From NCBI GenBank assembly GCA_913020435.1, contig CAJVZZ010000022.1, positions 1 to 42,626 of the forward strand: a stretch of DNA of 42,626 nucleotides. The letters run 5' to 3'. The notes below the pieces were generated by a model. It searched no databases, was not told where the DNA came from, and saw only the letters and a list, made by a program, of their open reading frames with translations. Positions 35,645-42,626 of this stretch are shown piece by piece. This DNA comes from an uncultured Flavobacteriales bacterium. Its GTDB lineage: Bacteria; Bacteroidota; Bacteroidia; Flavobacteriales_G; Salibacteraceae. The position numbers and the translations under genes are program-made. Positions within the stretch are counted from its first letter, which is position 1; each line of letters opens with the position of its first letter.

Positions 35645-35674
35645 TTTTAAAAGCAAATATTTGAACTAAAAGAA

Positions 35675-35707
35675 TTGCTACTTATTTAAGCAAAAAACCA
35701 ACCTTTG
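35675..35707 (+). promoter_or_regulatory. Possible promoter of the CLC gene
   Basis: TTG at 35675-35677 and AACCTTTG at 35700-35707 (one mismatch from TAnnTTTG) are 22 bases apart. The box lies 7 bases before the ATG at 35715. Confidence 0.35.
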
Positions 35708-35714
35708 CGGCTCA

Positions 35715-37511
35715 ATGTTGCACTACCTAAAAAATTGGAATAAATACCTGAAAGCGTTCTTGTTGTGGAGAAGCCATAACATTAAGAATAAACCTTTTGT
35801 GCTTATTTTGAGTGTCTTAATGGGGTTTTTAAGTGCTGTTGGAGCCTATTGCTTAAAACAAAGTGTCCACTTCGTAGAATCCTTCTTTGTAGATAATGTT
35901 ATCAAGCAAAGCGGATATGCCCTATATTTTTTGCTGCCTATTGTAGGAATCGCAATTGCCCGTCTTCTTATCAAGTACGTTATCAAAGAAGAGGTTGGGC
36001 ACGGTATTCCAAATACCCTTTATGCTTTAAGTAAAGGTAACGGAATGATTTCCAAAAAGAAAACCTACTCCTCAGTACTTACGGCCGCTTTTACGGTTGG
36101 GTTTGGTGGTTCATGTGGACTAGAGGGTCCTGCAGTTGGCACTACCTCTGCTATTGGTTCTAATTTGAGTAAAGCATTAAGACTTAACCAAAAAACACGA
36201 AAACTATTAATCGGTTGTGGCGCAGCAGCAGCACTTTCAGCAATTTTTAAAGCACCCGTTGCAGCCATTGTATTTGCAATGGAAGTAATTCTCCTAGACA
36301 TTACCACTTTCAGTTTAATCCCTTTATTACTTGCCAGTGTCACTGCAGCAATGTTTTCTAGGCTTTTCTTTGGAAATGACCTTCTTTTTCAGTTTCAAAT
36401 ACAAGAAAGCATACAGTTTATAGATATGCCTTTTTACATTCTTCTTGGTTTGCTAGGCGGGTTTGTAGGTGTCTATTTTACCAAAGTGAACTTCTTAGTC
36501 TCAAGGATTTTTGGTAAAATGAAAAAGCAACCCATAAAACTGCTGATCGGTGGGTTAATGCTTGGATTACTCATTTTCCTTTTCCCTCCGTTGTACGGTG
36601 AAGGTTATACTACCGTTTATCATTTAATAAGTGGAAACACCTCAATGGTTCTTGAGAATAGTCAACTAGAGGGTCTTACAGACAATATTTGGGTGATTCT
36701 TGGATTCCTTAGCTTGGTAATATTTTTCAAAGCTTTTGCCACTTCAATAACATTTAGCGCTGGGGGTGTGGGTGGGATTTTTGCGCCTACATTATTCATG
36801 GGAAGTATTATGGGTTTTGTTTTTTCAAAATTTATTAACCTAATAGGTTTAAGTAAACTTTCAGAGGCTAATTTTTCATTGGTCGGAATGGCAGCACTTA
36901 TGGCTGGAATTCTTCAAGCTCCGCTTACAGCCATTTTCTTAATTGCGGAAATTACTGGTGGCTATGAGTTATTCATTCCCCTTATGCTAGCCACATCAAT
37001 TAGCTATTTGACCGTCAAATATTTTACCGAGCACTCAATATATACTGCTCAACTAGCCAAACGCGGTGATCTCATTACCCACGATAAAGATCAGGCAGTG
37101 CTTACTTTAATGGATTTGAAAGAGGAAATTGAGCGCAATTTCAGAAAGGTTAAACCCTACGATACACTAGGGAACTTGGTTAAGGAAGTAACTAAGAGTA
37201 AAAGAAACCTCTTTCCTGTAGTCGATAAGGATGGTCTGTTTTTAGGAGTTGTTACATTAGACGAAATTCGAGAAATCATGTTTGATAGAGCTAAATACGA
37301 AACCACCCTAGTGCACGAACTCATGCAGATGGCTCCTGAGCACATCGAAACCACCGATGGCATGCGTAAAGTAATGGAAAAGTTTGAGTCAAGCGGTGCA
37401 TGGAATTTACCTGTGGTACAGCAAGGAAAGTATATCGGTTTTGTTTCTAAATCTAGGTTGTATTCTGAATATAGAAAACGATTAAAAGACTTCTACCAAG
37501 GAGTAGATTAG
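35715..37511 (+). CDS. CLC-type chloride channel/antiporter with C-terminal CBS domains
   Basis: The 598-residue protein has the CLC membrane core (about residues 25-440) and a pair of CBS domains (about 470-590). Selectivity-filter segments are GHGIP at 95-99 (His where E. coli ClC has Ser107), GSCGLEGPAVG with the gating glutamate at E137, and GGVGGIFAPTLFMGS. The inner proton glutamate (E203 of E. coli ClC-ec1) aligns with V191 in FAMEVILLD, so it may be channel-like or uncoupled rather than a standard Cl-/H+ exchanger. The CBS pair probably senses nucleotides. Its stop overlaps the dnaG stop by 4 bases. Confidence 0.94.
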   Translation: MLHYLKNWNKYLKAFLLWRSHNIKNKPFVLILSVLMGFLSAVGAYCLKQSVHFVESFFVDNVIKQSGYALYFLLPIVGIAIARLLIKYVIKEEVGHGIPNTLYALSKGNGMISKKKTYSSVLTAAFTVGFGGSCGLEGPAVGTTSAIGSNLSKALRLNQKTRKLLIGCGAAAALSAIFKAPVAAIVFAMEVILLDITTFSLIPLLLASVTAAMFSRLFFGNDLLFQFQIQESIQFIDMPFYILLGLLGGFVGVYFTKVNFLVSRIFGKMKKQPIKLLIGGLMLGLLIFLFPPLYGEGYTTVYHLISGNTSMVLENSQLEGLTDNIWVILGFLSLVIFFKAFATSITFSAGGVGGIFAPTLFMGSIMGFVFSKFINLIGLSKLSEANFSLVGMAALMAGILQAPLTAIFLIAEITGGYELFIPLMLATSISYLTVKYFTEHSIYTAQLAKRGDLITHDKDQAVLTLMDLKEEIERNFRKVKPYDTLGNLVKEVTKSKRNLFPVVDKDGLFLGVVTLDEIREIMFDRAKYETTLVHELMQMAPEHIETTDGMRKVMEKFESSGAWNLPVVQQGKYIGFVSKSRLYSEYRKRLKDFYQGVD

Positions 37512-39472
37512 TTAATTATAATTCGACCCGATGGCTTTGAAAGTGAACTAACAATCTGATTGAGTGTTATTTGTTCTTTTTGTAATAGCATAGCCTTATC
37601 GATATCTCCAGACTCTTGAGCCGTTTTCATTTCCTTTTGGTTATCGAAAATCATTTTCGCTACGTTTTTAAGCTTAAAGGCATATATCGAACCTTCAACT
37701 GCTCTTTTTAATTTATCCTCTTCCGAAGGAACAATAATCTGGTGCTTGTCCCAGGCGTGCAATTCATATCGAGAAGCCAGTAATTCTGCCGTGATTCCGC
37801 TTACGTTAACATCTGAATGGTTAATGATATCGGAAATGTTCCAATTATCATCTCCTAACATAGCTTCAATCTTTTCTAGAAGAATAGCAAACTCAGGTTT
37901 TGAAAACTCCATTTCATCGCGTTGAATTTCATGCACAATAAACTGGGCAACATTTACCTCTACTTCCTCCTTCGCTTCGTTCAAAAATGTGATATTCTTA
38001 TCTCCATAATTGAGTAAAATTCGAAGTAGATCCTTTTCTTGATCGTCAATATTATCGCCAAGTCCAACCTTTTTGTCTTGTTGGTCTCCTTCGAAGTCAT
38101 AGCCAGCTTCTTCAGGTGGCATTTCCGAAGGAGCACCATAGCCTTTATTCTTATCCGCATGGTTCTTCCTCCGAATTTTATTCAATTCATTGATCAGAAC
38201 CTTTTCTGGCACATCAAGAAGAGTAGAACACTCTTTAATATACACTGAGCGAGATATCTCTTCTGGAATCAGGGCAATGGTAGATACAATGTCTTTTATT
38301 AGCCCAGCGCGCTTTATAGGGTCGTTTCCGGTGTCAGAAAGTAATAGGCTCGTTTTAGTAACAATAAAATCCTTGGCATTATCATTTAAATACGATTGAA
38401 TGTCTTCAATATCATTTGCTTTGGCAAATGAATCTGGATCTTCTCCTTCTGGAAAGGTCACCATTTTCACATTCATCCCTTCTTCAAGAATCATATCAAT
38501 TCCTCGAAAAGAAGCGCGAATACCCGCAGCATCACCATCATATAACAACGTAATACTATTTGTATATCGCTTTATAAGCTTTATCTGATCTTGAGTCAAT
38601 GCAGTTCCAGAAGAAGAAACCACATTCTTAATTCCGGATTGATACAGTTGAATAACGTCAGTATAACCCTCAACTAAATAACAATTGTCCTCTTTTATTA
38701 TTTCTCCCTTGGCGAAATAAATTCCATAGAGCACGGCGCTCTTATTGTAGATAAGAGACTCAGGACTATTTAGATATTTCGGAACTTTTTTATCCGTAAG
38801 TAATGTCCTAGCACCAAAACCAAGAGGCCTTCCTGATAGATTATGAATCGGAAATATTACTCTGCCTTTGAATCCATCATAGTACTTATGATCTCCCTTA
38901 GGAGATTTTTTTATAAGGCCACTTGACTCCAGGAATTGCTCCTGATATCCATTATCTATTGCTGTTTTATAAAAATACTCCCAATCATTCTTAGCATAAC
39001 CCAGCTTAAATTTATCTATTGTCTCTTCAGTAAAGCCTCGCTCCTTAAAGTACCCAAGCCCAATTGACTTTCCTTCGTCAGAATCGTGCAAATTTTCTTG
39101 AAAATGCTTTTGACCGTATTCAGTAACTATGTAAAGACTCTCGCGCTCGCTTTCGGCTTGTTTTTGCTCGTCGGATTGCTCCTCCTCTTCCAGTTCAATG
39201 TTGTAGCGTTTGGCTAAAAAACGAAGCGCTTCAGGGAAGGTGAAGTGTTCGTGTTCCATTAGAAAGGTAGCTACGTTACCTCCTTTACCCGAACTAAAAT
39301 CTTTAAAGATTTGTTTTTCGGGGACAACATAAAACGAAGGTGTCTTTTCATTAGCAAAAGGACTCAAACCTTTATACTGCCTTCCTGATTTTTTGATATT
39401 TACAAAGTCAGCAATGACATCCTCAATTTGAGCAGTCATTAATATTTCATCAACTTTGTGTTTTGGAATCAT
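37508..39472 (-). CDS. dnaG: DNA primase without zinc ligands
   Basis: The 654-residue primase makes RNA primers at the replication fork. The order is an N-terminal CHC2-like domain (about residues 1-100), the TOPRIM catalytic core (about 255-345, with LVEGYTDVIQLYQ and LLYDGDAAGIRA), and a C-terminal DnaB-binding region (about 440-654). All four zinc ligands of the CHC2 finger are replaced while the spacing is kept: S37, A40, D58 and S61 in KGLSPFANEK and KDFSSGKGG. I recall the same change in other flavobacterial DnaG sequences, so it is likely a lineage trait. A -7 box lies 6 bases before the ATG. Confidence 0.97.
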   Translation of the reverse strand: MIPKHKVDEILMTAQIEDVIADFVNIKKSGRQYKGLSPFANEKTPSFYVVPEKQIFKDFSSGKGGNVATFLMEHEHFTFPEALRFLAKRYNIELEEEEQSDEQKQAESERESLYIVTEYGQKHFQENLHDSDEGKSIGLGYFKERGFTEETIDKFKLGYAKNDWEYFYKTAIDNGYQEQFLESSGLIKKSPKGDHKYYDGFKGRVIFPIHNLSGRPLGFGARTLLTDKKVPKYLNSPESLIYNKSAVLYGIYFAKGEIIKEDNCYLVEGYTDVIQLYQSGIKNVVSSSGTALTQDQIKLIKRYTNSITLLYDGDAAGIRASFRGIDMILEEGMNVKMVTFPEGEDPDSFAKANDIEDIQSYLNDNAKDFIVTKTSLLLSDTGNDPIKRAGLIKDIVSTIALIPEEISRSVYIKECSTLLDVPEKVLINELNKIRRKNHADKNKGYGAPSEMPPEEAGYDFEGDQQDKKVGLGDNIDDQEKDLLRILLNYGDKNITFLNEAKEEVEVNVAQFIVHEIQRDEMEFSKPEFAILLEKIEAMLGDDNWNISDIINHSDVNVSGITAELLASRYELHAWDKHQIIVPSEEDKLKRAVEGSIYAFKLKNVAKMIFDNQKEMKTAQESGDIDKAMLLQKEQITLNQIVSSLSKPSGRIIIN

Positions 39473-39478
39473 TTGCTA

Positions 39479-39486
39479 CAAAGCTA
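39479..39486 (-). promoter_or_regulatory. -7 promoter box of dnaG
   Basis: Minus strand TAGCTTTG is a full TAnnTTTG match, only 6 bases before the ATG at 39472. A leaderless or nearly leaderless mRNA is implied. Confidence 0.5.
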
Positions 39487-39546
39487 CTATTTGACGCAAA
39501 AAAAACACTAAAAGCAGTTTTCTTAATTCATTGAATACGAAATTTT

Positions 39547-39809
39547 TATTTAAAAATCAATCGCTCCGTTTCAAGTTTCTCTCCATTGGTCGCGTTTAGG
39601 AAGTCCGCGCCTTTTTGTAAATCTCCAAAATCCAATTGAAACTCTAAGGTTATTAGCACTCGAACGGGGCTCTAAACATTATAATTAATGATTTATTCCA
39701 GTTAGTTTATTAATGAACCTTTACTGAAATTATCCGATAAAGCAATGAAGGATATATACACAATGCCCAGCGTTGGATTAGGATAACTGTTAATTTTACT
39801 CAGTTCATT
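39547..39809 (-). pseudogene. Decayed T9SS C-terminal sorting domain
   Basis: Read on minus, the stretch aligns along its length with the end of the intact neighbour (40040-40771). Matching pieces are NELSKINSYPNPTLGIVYIS (neighbour NEF...SIYPNPTEGVINIS), LEFQLDFGDLQKGADF (neighbour TQLDFRDFQKGTYF) and NATNGEKLETERLIFK followed by TAA (neighbour LSDGEEVKTERLTIN). In-frame stops lie in the middle (near 39700, 39691 and 39670), and one base is missing near 39600. It is therefore the remains of a paralogous secreted-protein gene of which only the sorting domain is recognisable. No further similarity was seen upstream to 39990. Confidence 0.75.
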
Positions 39810-39990
39810 TTTCTGTTTTCTGAAATATCTAGCAGTTGACCTAAAACAAATGTGGACGTTCTTCTTTGCAGGATTCGTTGTAATTTATCGAAAATAATCT
39901 TTAAAATTCAAGGTATACCATAATCAGTATCTCCCTAAAATTGTACAATCAATGAAGTTTTGAGGGGATTTTACACTTACAGTTTAAAGC

Positions 39991-40018
39991 AAAAAAAAAC
40001 CGCTTACAGCGGTTTTTT
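39991..40018 (-). terminator. Intrinsic terminator of the small T9SS cargo gene
   Basis: CCGCT and AGCGG pair around the three-base loop TAC, extended by A-T pairs on both sides. Read on minus, the U-run follows the stem. It starts 22 bases after the stop at 40040. Confidence 0.8.
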
Positions 40019-40039
40019 AAAATCTATAGTTGTAATTTT

Positions 40040-40771
40040 CTAATTAATGGTCAATCGTTCTGTTTTAACTTCTTCTCCATCAGATAGGGTTAAAAAATAA
40101 GTTCCTTTTTGAAAGTCTCTAAAATCTAATTGAGTTTCAACATTATTATTTGCTGAATTTGATTCTAAAACATTAGAATACACCAACTCTCCTAAAACAT
40201 TCATTACTGACAATGTATAATGATCTTTTGATATAGCTTTAAATGAAATATTTATAACTCCCTCTGTAGGGTTTGGATAAATACTTACCGAAGTTTCTTC
40301 CACCTGAAATTCATTTACCGAAACTTCTGGAGCATCTGGCGCCTTTCGAGTTATGTATGTAAATGTATCTACGTTTGTACTATCAGTTTTACTCGTCACT
40401 TTATAAGTTACGTATGTCTCTGTATATTCTTTAACATCGGCAGGCAGTGTAACGTAATATTTGAAGGAAAAAGATTCACTAGGCTGTATTGTACAATCAC
40501 CGCTTTGAATTAATCCTATTAAACACTCAAAACAATCACAAAATTCAATATCCCATGAAGTAAGTTGAGTAACGTTTTCTGAAACCAATTCATACTTATA
40601 ATTTATCGAATCACTGCTGGAATTCGCGATATAAGCACTGAATTCATTTCTTTCATTTGGATATAAATCACAGATCACCGTGTCCTTAACTGTACTTAAC
40701 TGAGCAACTGCTGGTAAGAAATAAATACTCAATAAAAAAGGTAAGAAAACCTTGTTTAAATTCATGTTCAT
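40040..40771 (-). CDS. Secreted protein with T9SS type A sorting domain, unknown function
   Basis: The protein has a signal peptide (MNMNLNKVFLPFLLSIYF, cut after AVAQ), a middle domain with a Cys-rich patch (CDCFECLIGLIQSGDC), and a C-terminal T9SS sorting domain (about the last 75 residues) with SIYPNPTEGVINIS and a KTERLTIN end. It is probably exported across the outer membrane. No enzymatic domain is recognised. The frame extends to 40801, but those extra ten residues (MCWCFFYLTN) are encoded by the terminator of the previous gene, so ATG 40771 or 40765 is the true start. Confidence 0.82.
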   Translation of the reverse strand: MNMNLNKVFLPFLLSIYFLPAVAQLSTVKDTVICDLYPNERNEFSAYIANSSSDSINYKYELVSENVTQLTSWDIEFCDCFECLIGLIQSGDCTIQPSESFSFKYYVTLPADVKEYTETYVTYKVTSKTDSTNVDTFTYITRKAPDAPEVSVNEFQVEETSVSIYPNPTEGVINISFKAISKDHYTLSVMNVLGELVYSNVLESNSANNNVETQLDFRDFQKGTYFLTLSDGEEVKTERLTIN

Positions 40772-40782
40772 ATTGGTTAAAT

Positions 40783-40830
40783 AAAAAAAGCACCAACACA
40801 CTTAACCATATAGTCAAGTGTGTTGGTGCT
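40783..40830 (-). terminator. Strong intrinsic terminator after the Omp28-like gene
   Basis: AGCACCAACACACTT (40789-40803) and AAGTGTGTTGGTGCT (40816-40830) form a perfect 15-base-pair stem with a 12-base loop. On minus it is followed by seven T. It lies 10 bases after the stop at 40841 and just before the next gene. Confidence 0.92.
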
Positions 40831-40840
40831 TTTAATTAAA

Positions 40841-41980
40841 TTATTTTTTAACTATTGATTGTCTTACAACAATACCAACTTGGCTAGAAACCTCTACGAA
40901 ATACATTCCCTCTTCAAGAGAATTCATATCGATAGCGATTTCATTACTTCCAGCTGCAACGCTAGCTGAAGAATTAGAAACAACTGCTCCAGTTACAGAA
41001 ACAACTTTAATAGTAGCTTCGAATGAATTATCGCTGTTTACTCTTAAAGTAGTATTACCTGTTGTAGGATTTGGATAAATGTTTACTGCAGAAACTGAAC
41101 TATTTAAATCCAAAACAGAGCTTACATCTACAATACTTGGATCAGTTCCTTCAACAACTGCAATGGAATTACCTGAAAGAATCGTTTGCTGATCTTTAGC
41201 TACAAATGCATAAACAACAAGATCTGCAGGAACAACAGGAATATCATTTAATTTTTCTGGTACGTCGTATGTGTACATTTTTGTAAATAATGAACCCTTA
41301 GTTGTTTCGCTAATAGATTCTCCCCACTGACCAGTTAAAACTGCTCTTAACATGTGATCGTGACGATATTCACCAGCAGCGTTAATTTTTTCTGGATAAA
41401 AACTAGAAGCCCCACTTTGAGGACCATAAACGCCATTTTGAGTAATTCCAACATTTATCATGTTAGTAGGGTTTAACTCATCAGCAGTGTAATAGGCTTC
41501 AACAAGCACATACAATTTAAATTTTGCTGGATCATAAACACCCTTAATTCCAACATTAACAGGTGAATCTTCAGTCAAAACATCGGCTCCAAATCCAGCC
41601 CATTGACCTCTATTAGCAGCTGTTCCTGAGTTTGTACCAAATTTAGTTCTGTTTACAGTTCCAGAAGGAAAACCTGTCAACTTTACATCCGGGTGCTTAT
41701 AAACTACGTCACCATAATTTACAGCTCCAAGCATTGTGTTATAATTAGGAATTCCTCTCGCGTAACCTCCACAATGGATATTAATCAAAACAACATCACC
41801 AGGTTTATCAGCTGAAAACTCATCTGCGTTCTTGTGTCCATCTGGACAATAACCACATGTTTTACCTGTGAATTCCTCTAATACGACATTTTTCTTTTCT
41901 GAAGTTCTACTTGCTAAGTCTTGAGCGGAAAGCCCTGAAGAGAAGATAGCACCAATCGCAATAAATAAAAGTTTTTTCAT
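40841..41980 (-). CDS. Omp28-related outer membrane protein with T9SS sorting domain
   Basis: The 379-residue protein has a signal peptide (about 1-19, cut after GLSAQ), an Omp28-like thioredoxin-fold domain with EEFTGKTCGYCPDGHKN (C42-x-x-C45) and INIHCGGYARG, and a C-terminal T9SS sorting domain (about 300-379) with VNIYPNPTTGNTTLRV and a SLEEGMYFVEV ending. It is likely secreted and attached to the cell surface. The CxxC pair could be redox-active, but no activity is established for the family. A strong terminator follows. Confidence 0.92.
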   Translation of the reverse strand: MKKLLFIAIGAIFSSGLSAQDLASRTSEKKNVVLEEFTGKTCGYCPDGHKNADEFSADKPGDVVLINIHCGGYARGIPNYNTMLGAVNYGDVVYKHPDVKLTGFPSGTVNRTKFGTNSGTAANRGQWAGFGADVLTEDSPVNVGIKGVYDPAKFKLYVLVEAYYTADELNPTNMINVGITQNGVYGPQSGASSFYPEKINAAGEYRHDHMLRAVLTGQWGESISETTKGSLFTKMYTYDVPEKLNDIPVVPADLVVYAFVAKDQQTILSGNSIAVVEGTDPSIVDVSSVLDLNSSVSAVNIYPNPTTGNTTLRVNSDNSFEATIKVVSVTGAVVSNSSASVAAGSNEIAIDMNSLEEGMYFVEVSSQVGIVVRQSIVKK

Positions 41981-42091
41981 TTCTAACAGTATTTTAAAAT
42001 TTGATTCACAATGTTACGCAATATATCATTATTTCCGACATCATTTAATATAAAAAATTGATAACCAGAACTATTGGAGGATCAACGGAAC

Positions 42092-42130
42092 AAAAAAAAT
42101 CCCCGCAAACAAACTGTTTACGAGGATTTT
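42092..42130 (-). terminator. Intrinsic terminator of the edge T9SS gene
   Basis: The arms 42096-42110 and 42116-42130 pair over 15 positions on minus, with two G-U pairs and a 5-base loop, followed by a run of T. It begins 20 bases after the stop at 42150. Confidence 0.85.
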
Positions 42131-42149
42131 AGCTTTTATGTTAAAAATT

Positions 42150-42626
42150 TTATTTAACAAATGTCGTAGAATATCCTTCAATATTTACTACATACATTCC
42201 ACTTGGAGAAGACGATAAATCGATAATCTCAACACTATTTTCTTGAAGATCTCTTACTTCTTGAAAAATAATTTGGCCTGTAATGTTTACAATTTGTATC
42301 ATTTTAAGTCCTGTTTGATTAGCAACAACATTTAAACTGTTGTTCGCATAATAAACCTTTCCGAATGCATTGTTGATTTCATAGATTCCTACACCTGGCT
42401 CAGTTGCATCACATCCATCATAAACAAATGCAGTTGCTGATTCGCCTTTTTTTACTGTTCCACCAACTGTAACCTCAACAGAGATAAGTCCGTTTGCAGT
42501 TTCAGGAACCTCCACTGTAAGTGTTGTAGCTGTAGCAGTTAAAACTGTAGCAGCAACACCTCTAAACTTTACAATATTGTTAGCAGGAGTTGGATCAAAA
42601 TTGGTTCCGCTAACGGTAACCGTTTC
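42150..42626 (-). CDS. Secreted protein with IPT/TIG domain and T9SS sorting domain, N-terminus outside window
   Basis: The frame is open to the window end, so the gene starts beyond 42626. The first visible residues (ETVTVSGTNFDPTPANNIVK then FRGVAATV...) are an IPT/TIG immunoglobulin-like domain, as in many surface proteins. It is followed by an acidic linker (YDGCDATEPGVGIYEI) and a T9SS C-terminal sorting domain of about 75 residues ending GMYVVNIEGYSTTFVK. GTG at 42515 lies inside the IPT/TIG domain and is not the true start. Probably a cell-surface or secreted adhesion or enzyme protein; the main domains are outside the window. Confidence 0.85.
   Translation of the reverse strand, partial: ETVTVSGTNFDPTPANNIVKFRGVAATVLTATATTLTVEVPETANGLISVEVTVGGTVKKGESATAFVYDGCDATEPGVGIYEINNAFGKVYYANNSLNVVANQTGLKMIQIVNITGQIIFQEVRDLQENSVEIIDLSSSPSGMYVVNIEGYSTTFVK

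Noticed and set aside
36130-36145. TGGCACT...CTGC, a sigma-54-like site in the CLC gene
   Set aside because: It lies within coding sequence far from any start, and a match of this quality is expected by chance.
42150-42515. GTG at 42515 as the start of the edge T9SS gene
   Set aside because: The frame stays open to the window end and the upstream residues complete an IPT/TIG domain, so the gene begins outside the window.
1-42626. CRISPR arrays, tRNA/rRNA genes, insertion sequences or prophage genes
   Set aside because: No regular spaced direct repeats, tRNA-like cloverleaf, transposase or phage structural gene was seen on reading both strands, although without tools small RNAs could be missed.

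Overview
The window is AT-rich chromosomal DNA of a Bacteroidota, most likely a free-living, probably marine Flavobacteriales member. Four things support this: type IX secretion (T9SS) C-terminal sorting domains at the right end; an IPExxxVDY protein in the acpP-fabF-rnc-pyk block; -7 promoter boxes of the Bacteroidota form TAnnTTTG in front of many genes; and the lack of Shine-Dalgarno-like leaders. No tRNA, rRNA, CRISPR array, insertion sequence or prophage gene was seen.

Layout. 1-1340: an edge-truncated acyltransferase-like gene diverges from a single-domain response regulator. 1337-5678: PAP2-like membrane protein, rpoN (sigma-54) and a prolyl oligopeptidase lipoprotein, all on minus. 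5770-6656: a broken DUF4846 lipoprotein gene. 6653-8086: asnS. 8423-15082: a four-gene tetR-tolC-MFP-RND efflux operon ending in an intrinsic terminator. 15487-18969: a minus operon of FAD oxidoreductase, nucleoid-associated protein and EamA transporter. 19155-21534: a small membrane protein, a CDF metal exporter, a decayed ECF sigma factor gene and its intact small membrane partner. 21603-27367: bacilliredoxin, pyk, IPExxxVDY protein, rnc, fabF, acpP and pheS, all on minus. 27417-32952: metallophosphoesterase, moaA, an OmpA-type lipoprotein and recJ. 32959-39472: aldehyde dehydrogenase, an unknown 140-residue protein, an atypical SDR, a CLC channel or antiporter with CBS domains, and dnaG. 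39547-42626: T9SS cargo genes (an Omp28-like protein, a small protein and an edge-truncated IPT/TIG protein) plus the remains of a further sorting domain.

Most genes are housekeeping or envelope functions. The acpP-fabF-rnc-pyk stretch is a conserved lipid/RNA/glycolysis cluster, and the efflux operon is a self-contained unit with a candidate operator in front of its regulator gene.

No wholly new multi-gene defence or biosynthetic system was recognised. The most interesting signals are: three decayed genes that can be reconstructed base by base; a primase that has lost all four zinc ligands; several promoters whose -7 box lies 4-7 bases from the start codon, implying leaderless mRNAs; a spaced perfect inverted repeat over the tetR promoter; an SDR without its catalytic tyrosine; a CLC protein without the inner proton glutamate; and repeated 4-base tail-to-tail stop-codon overlaps.
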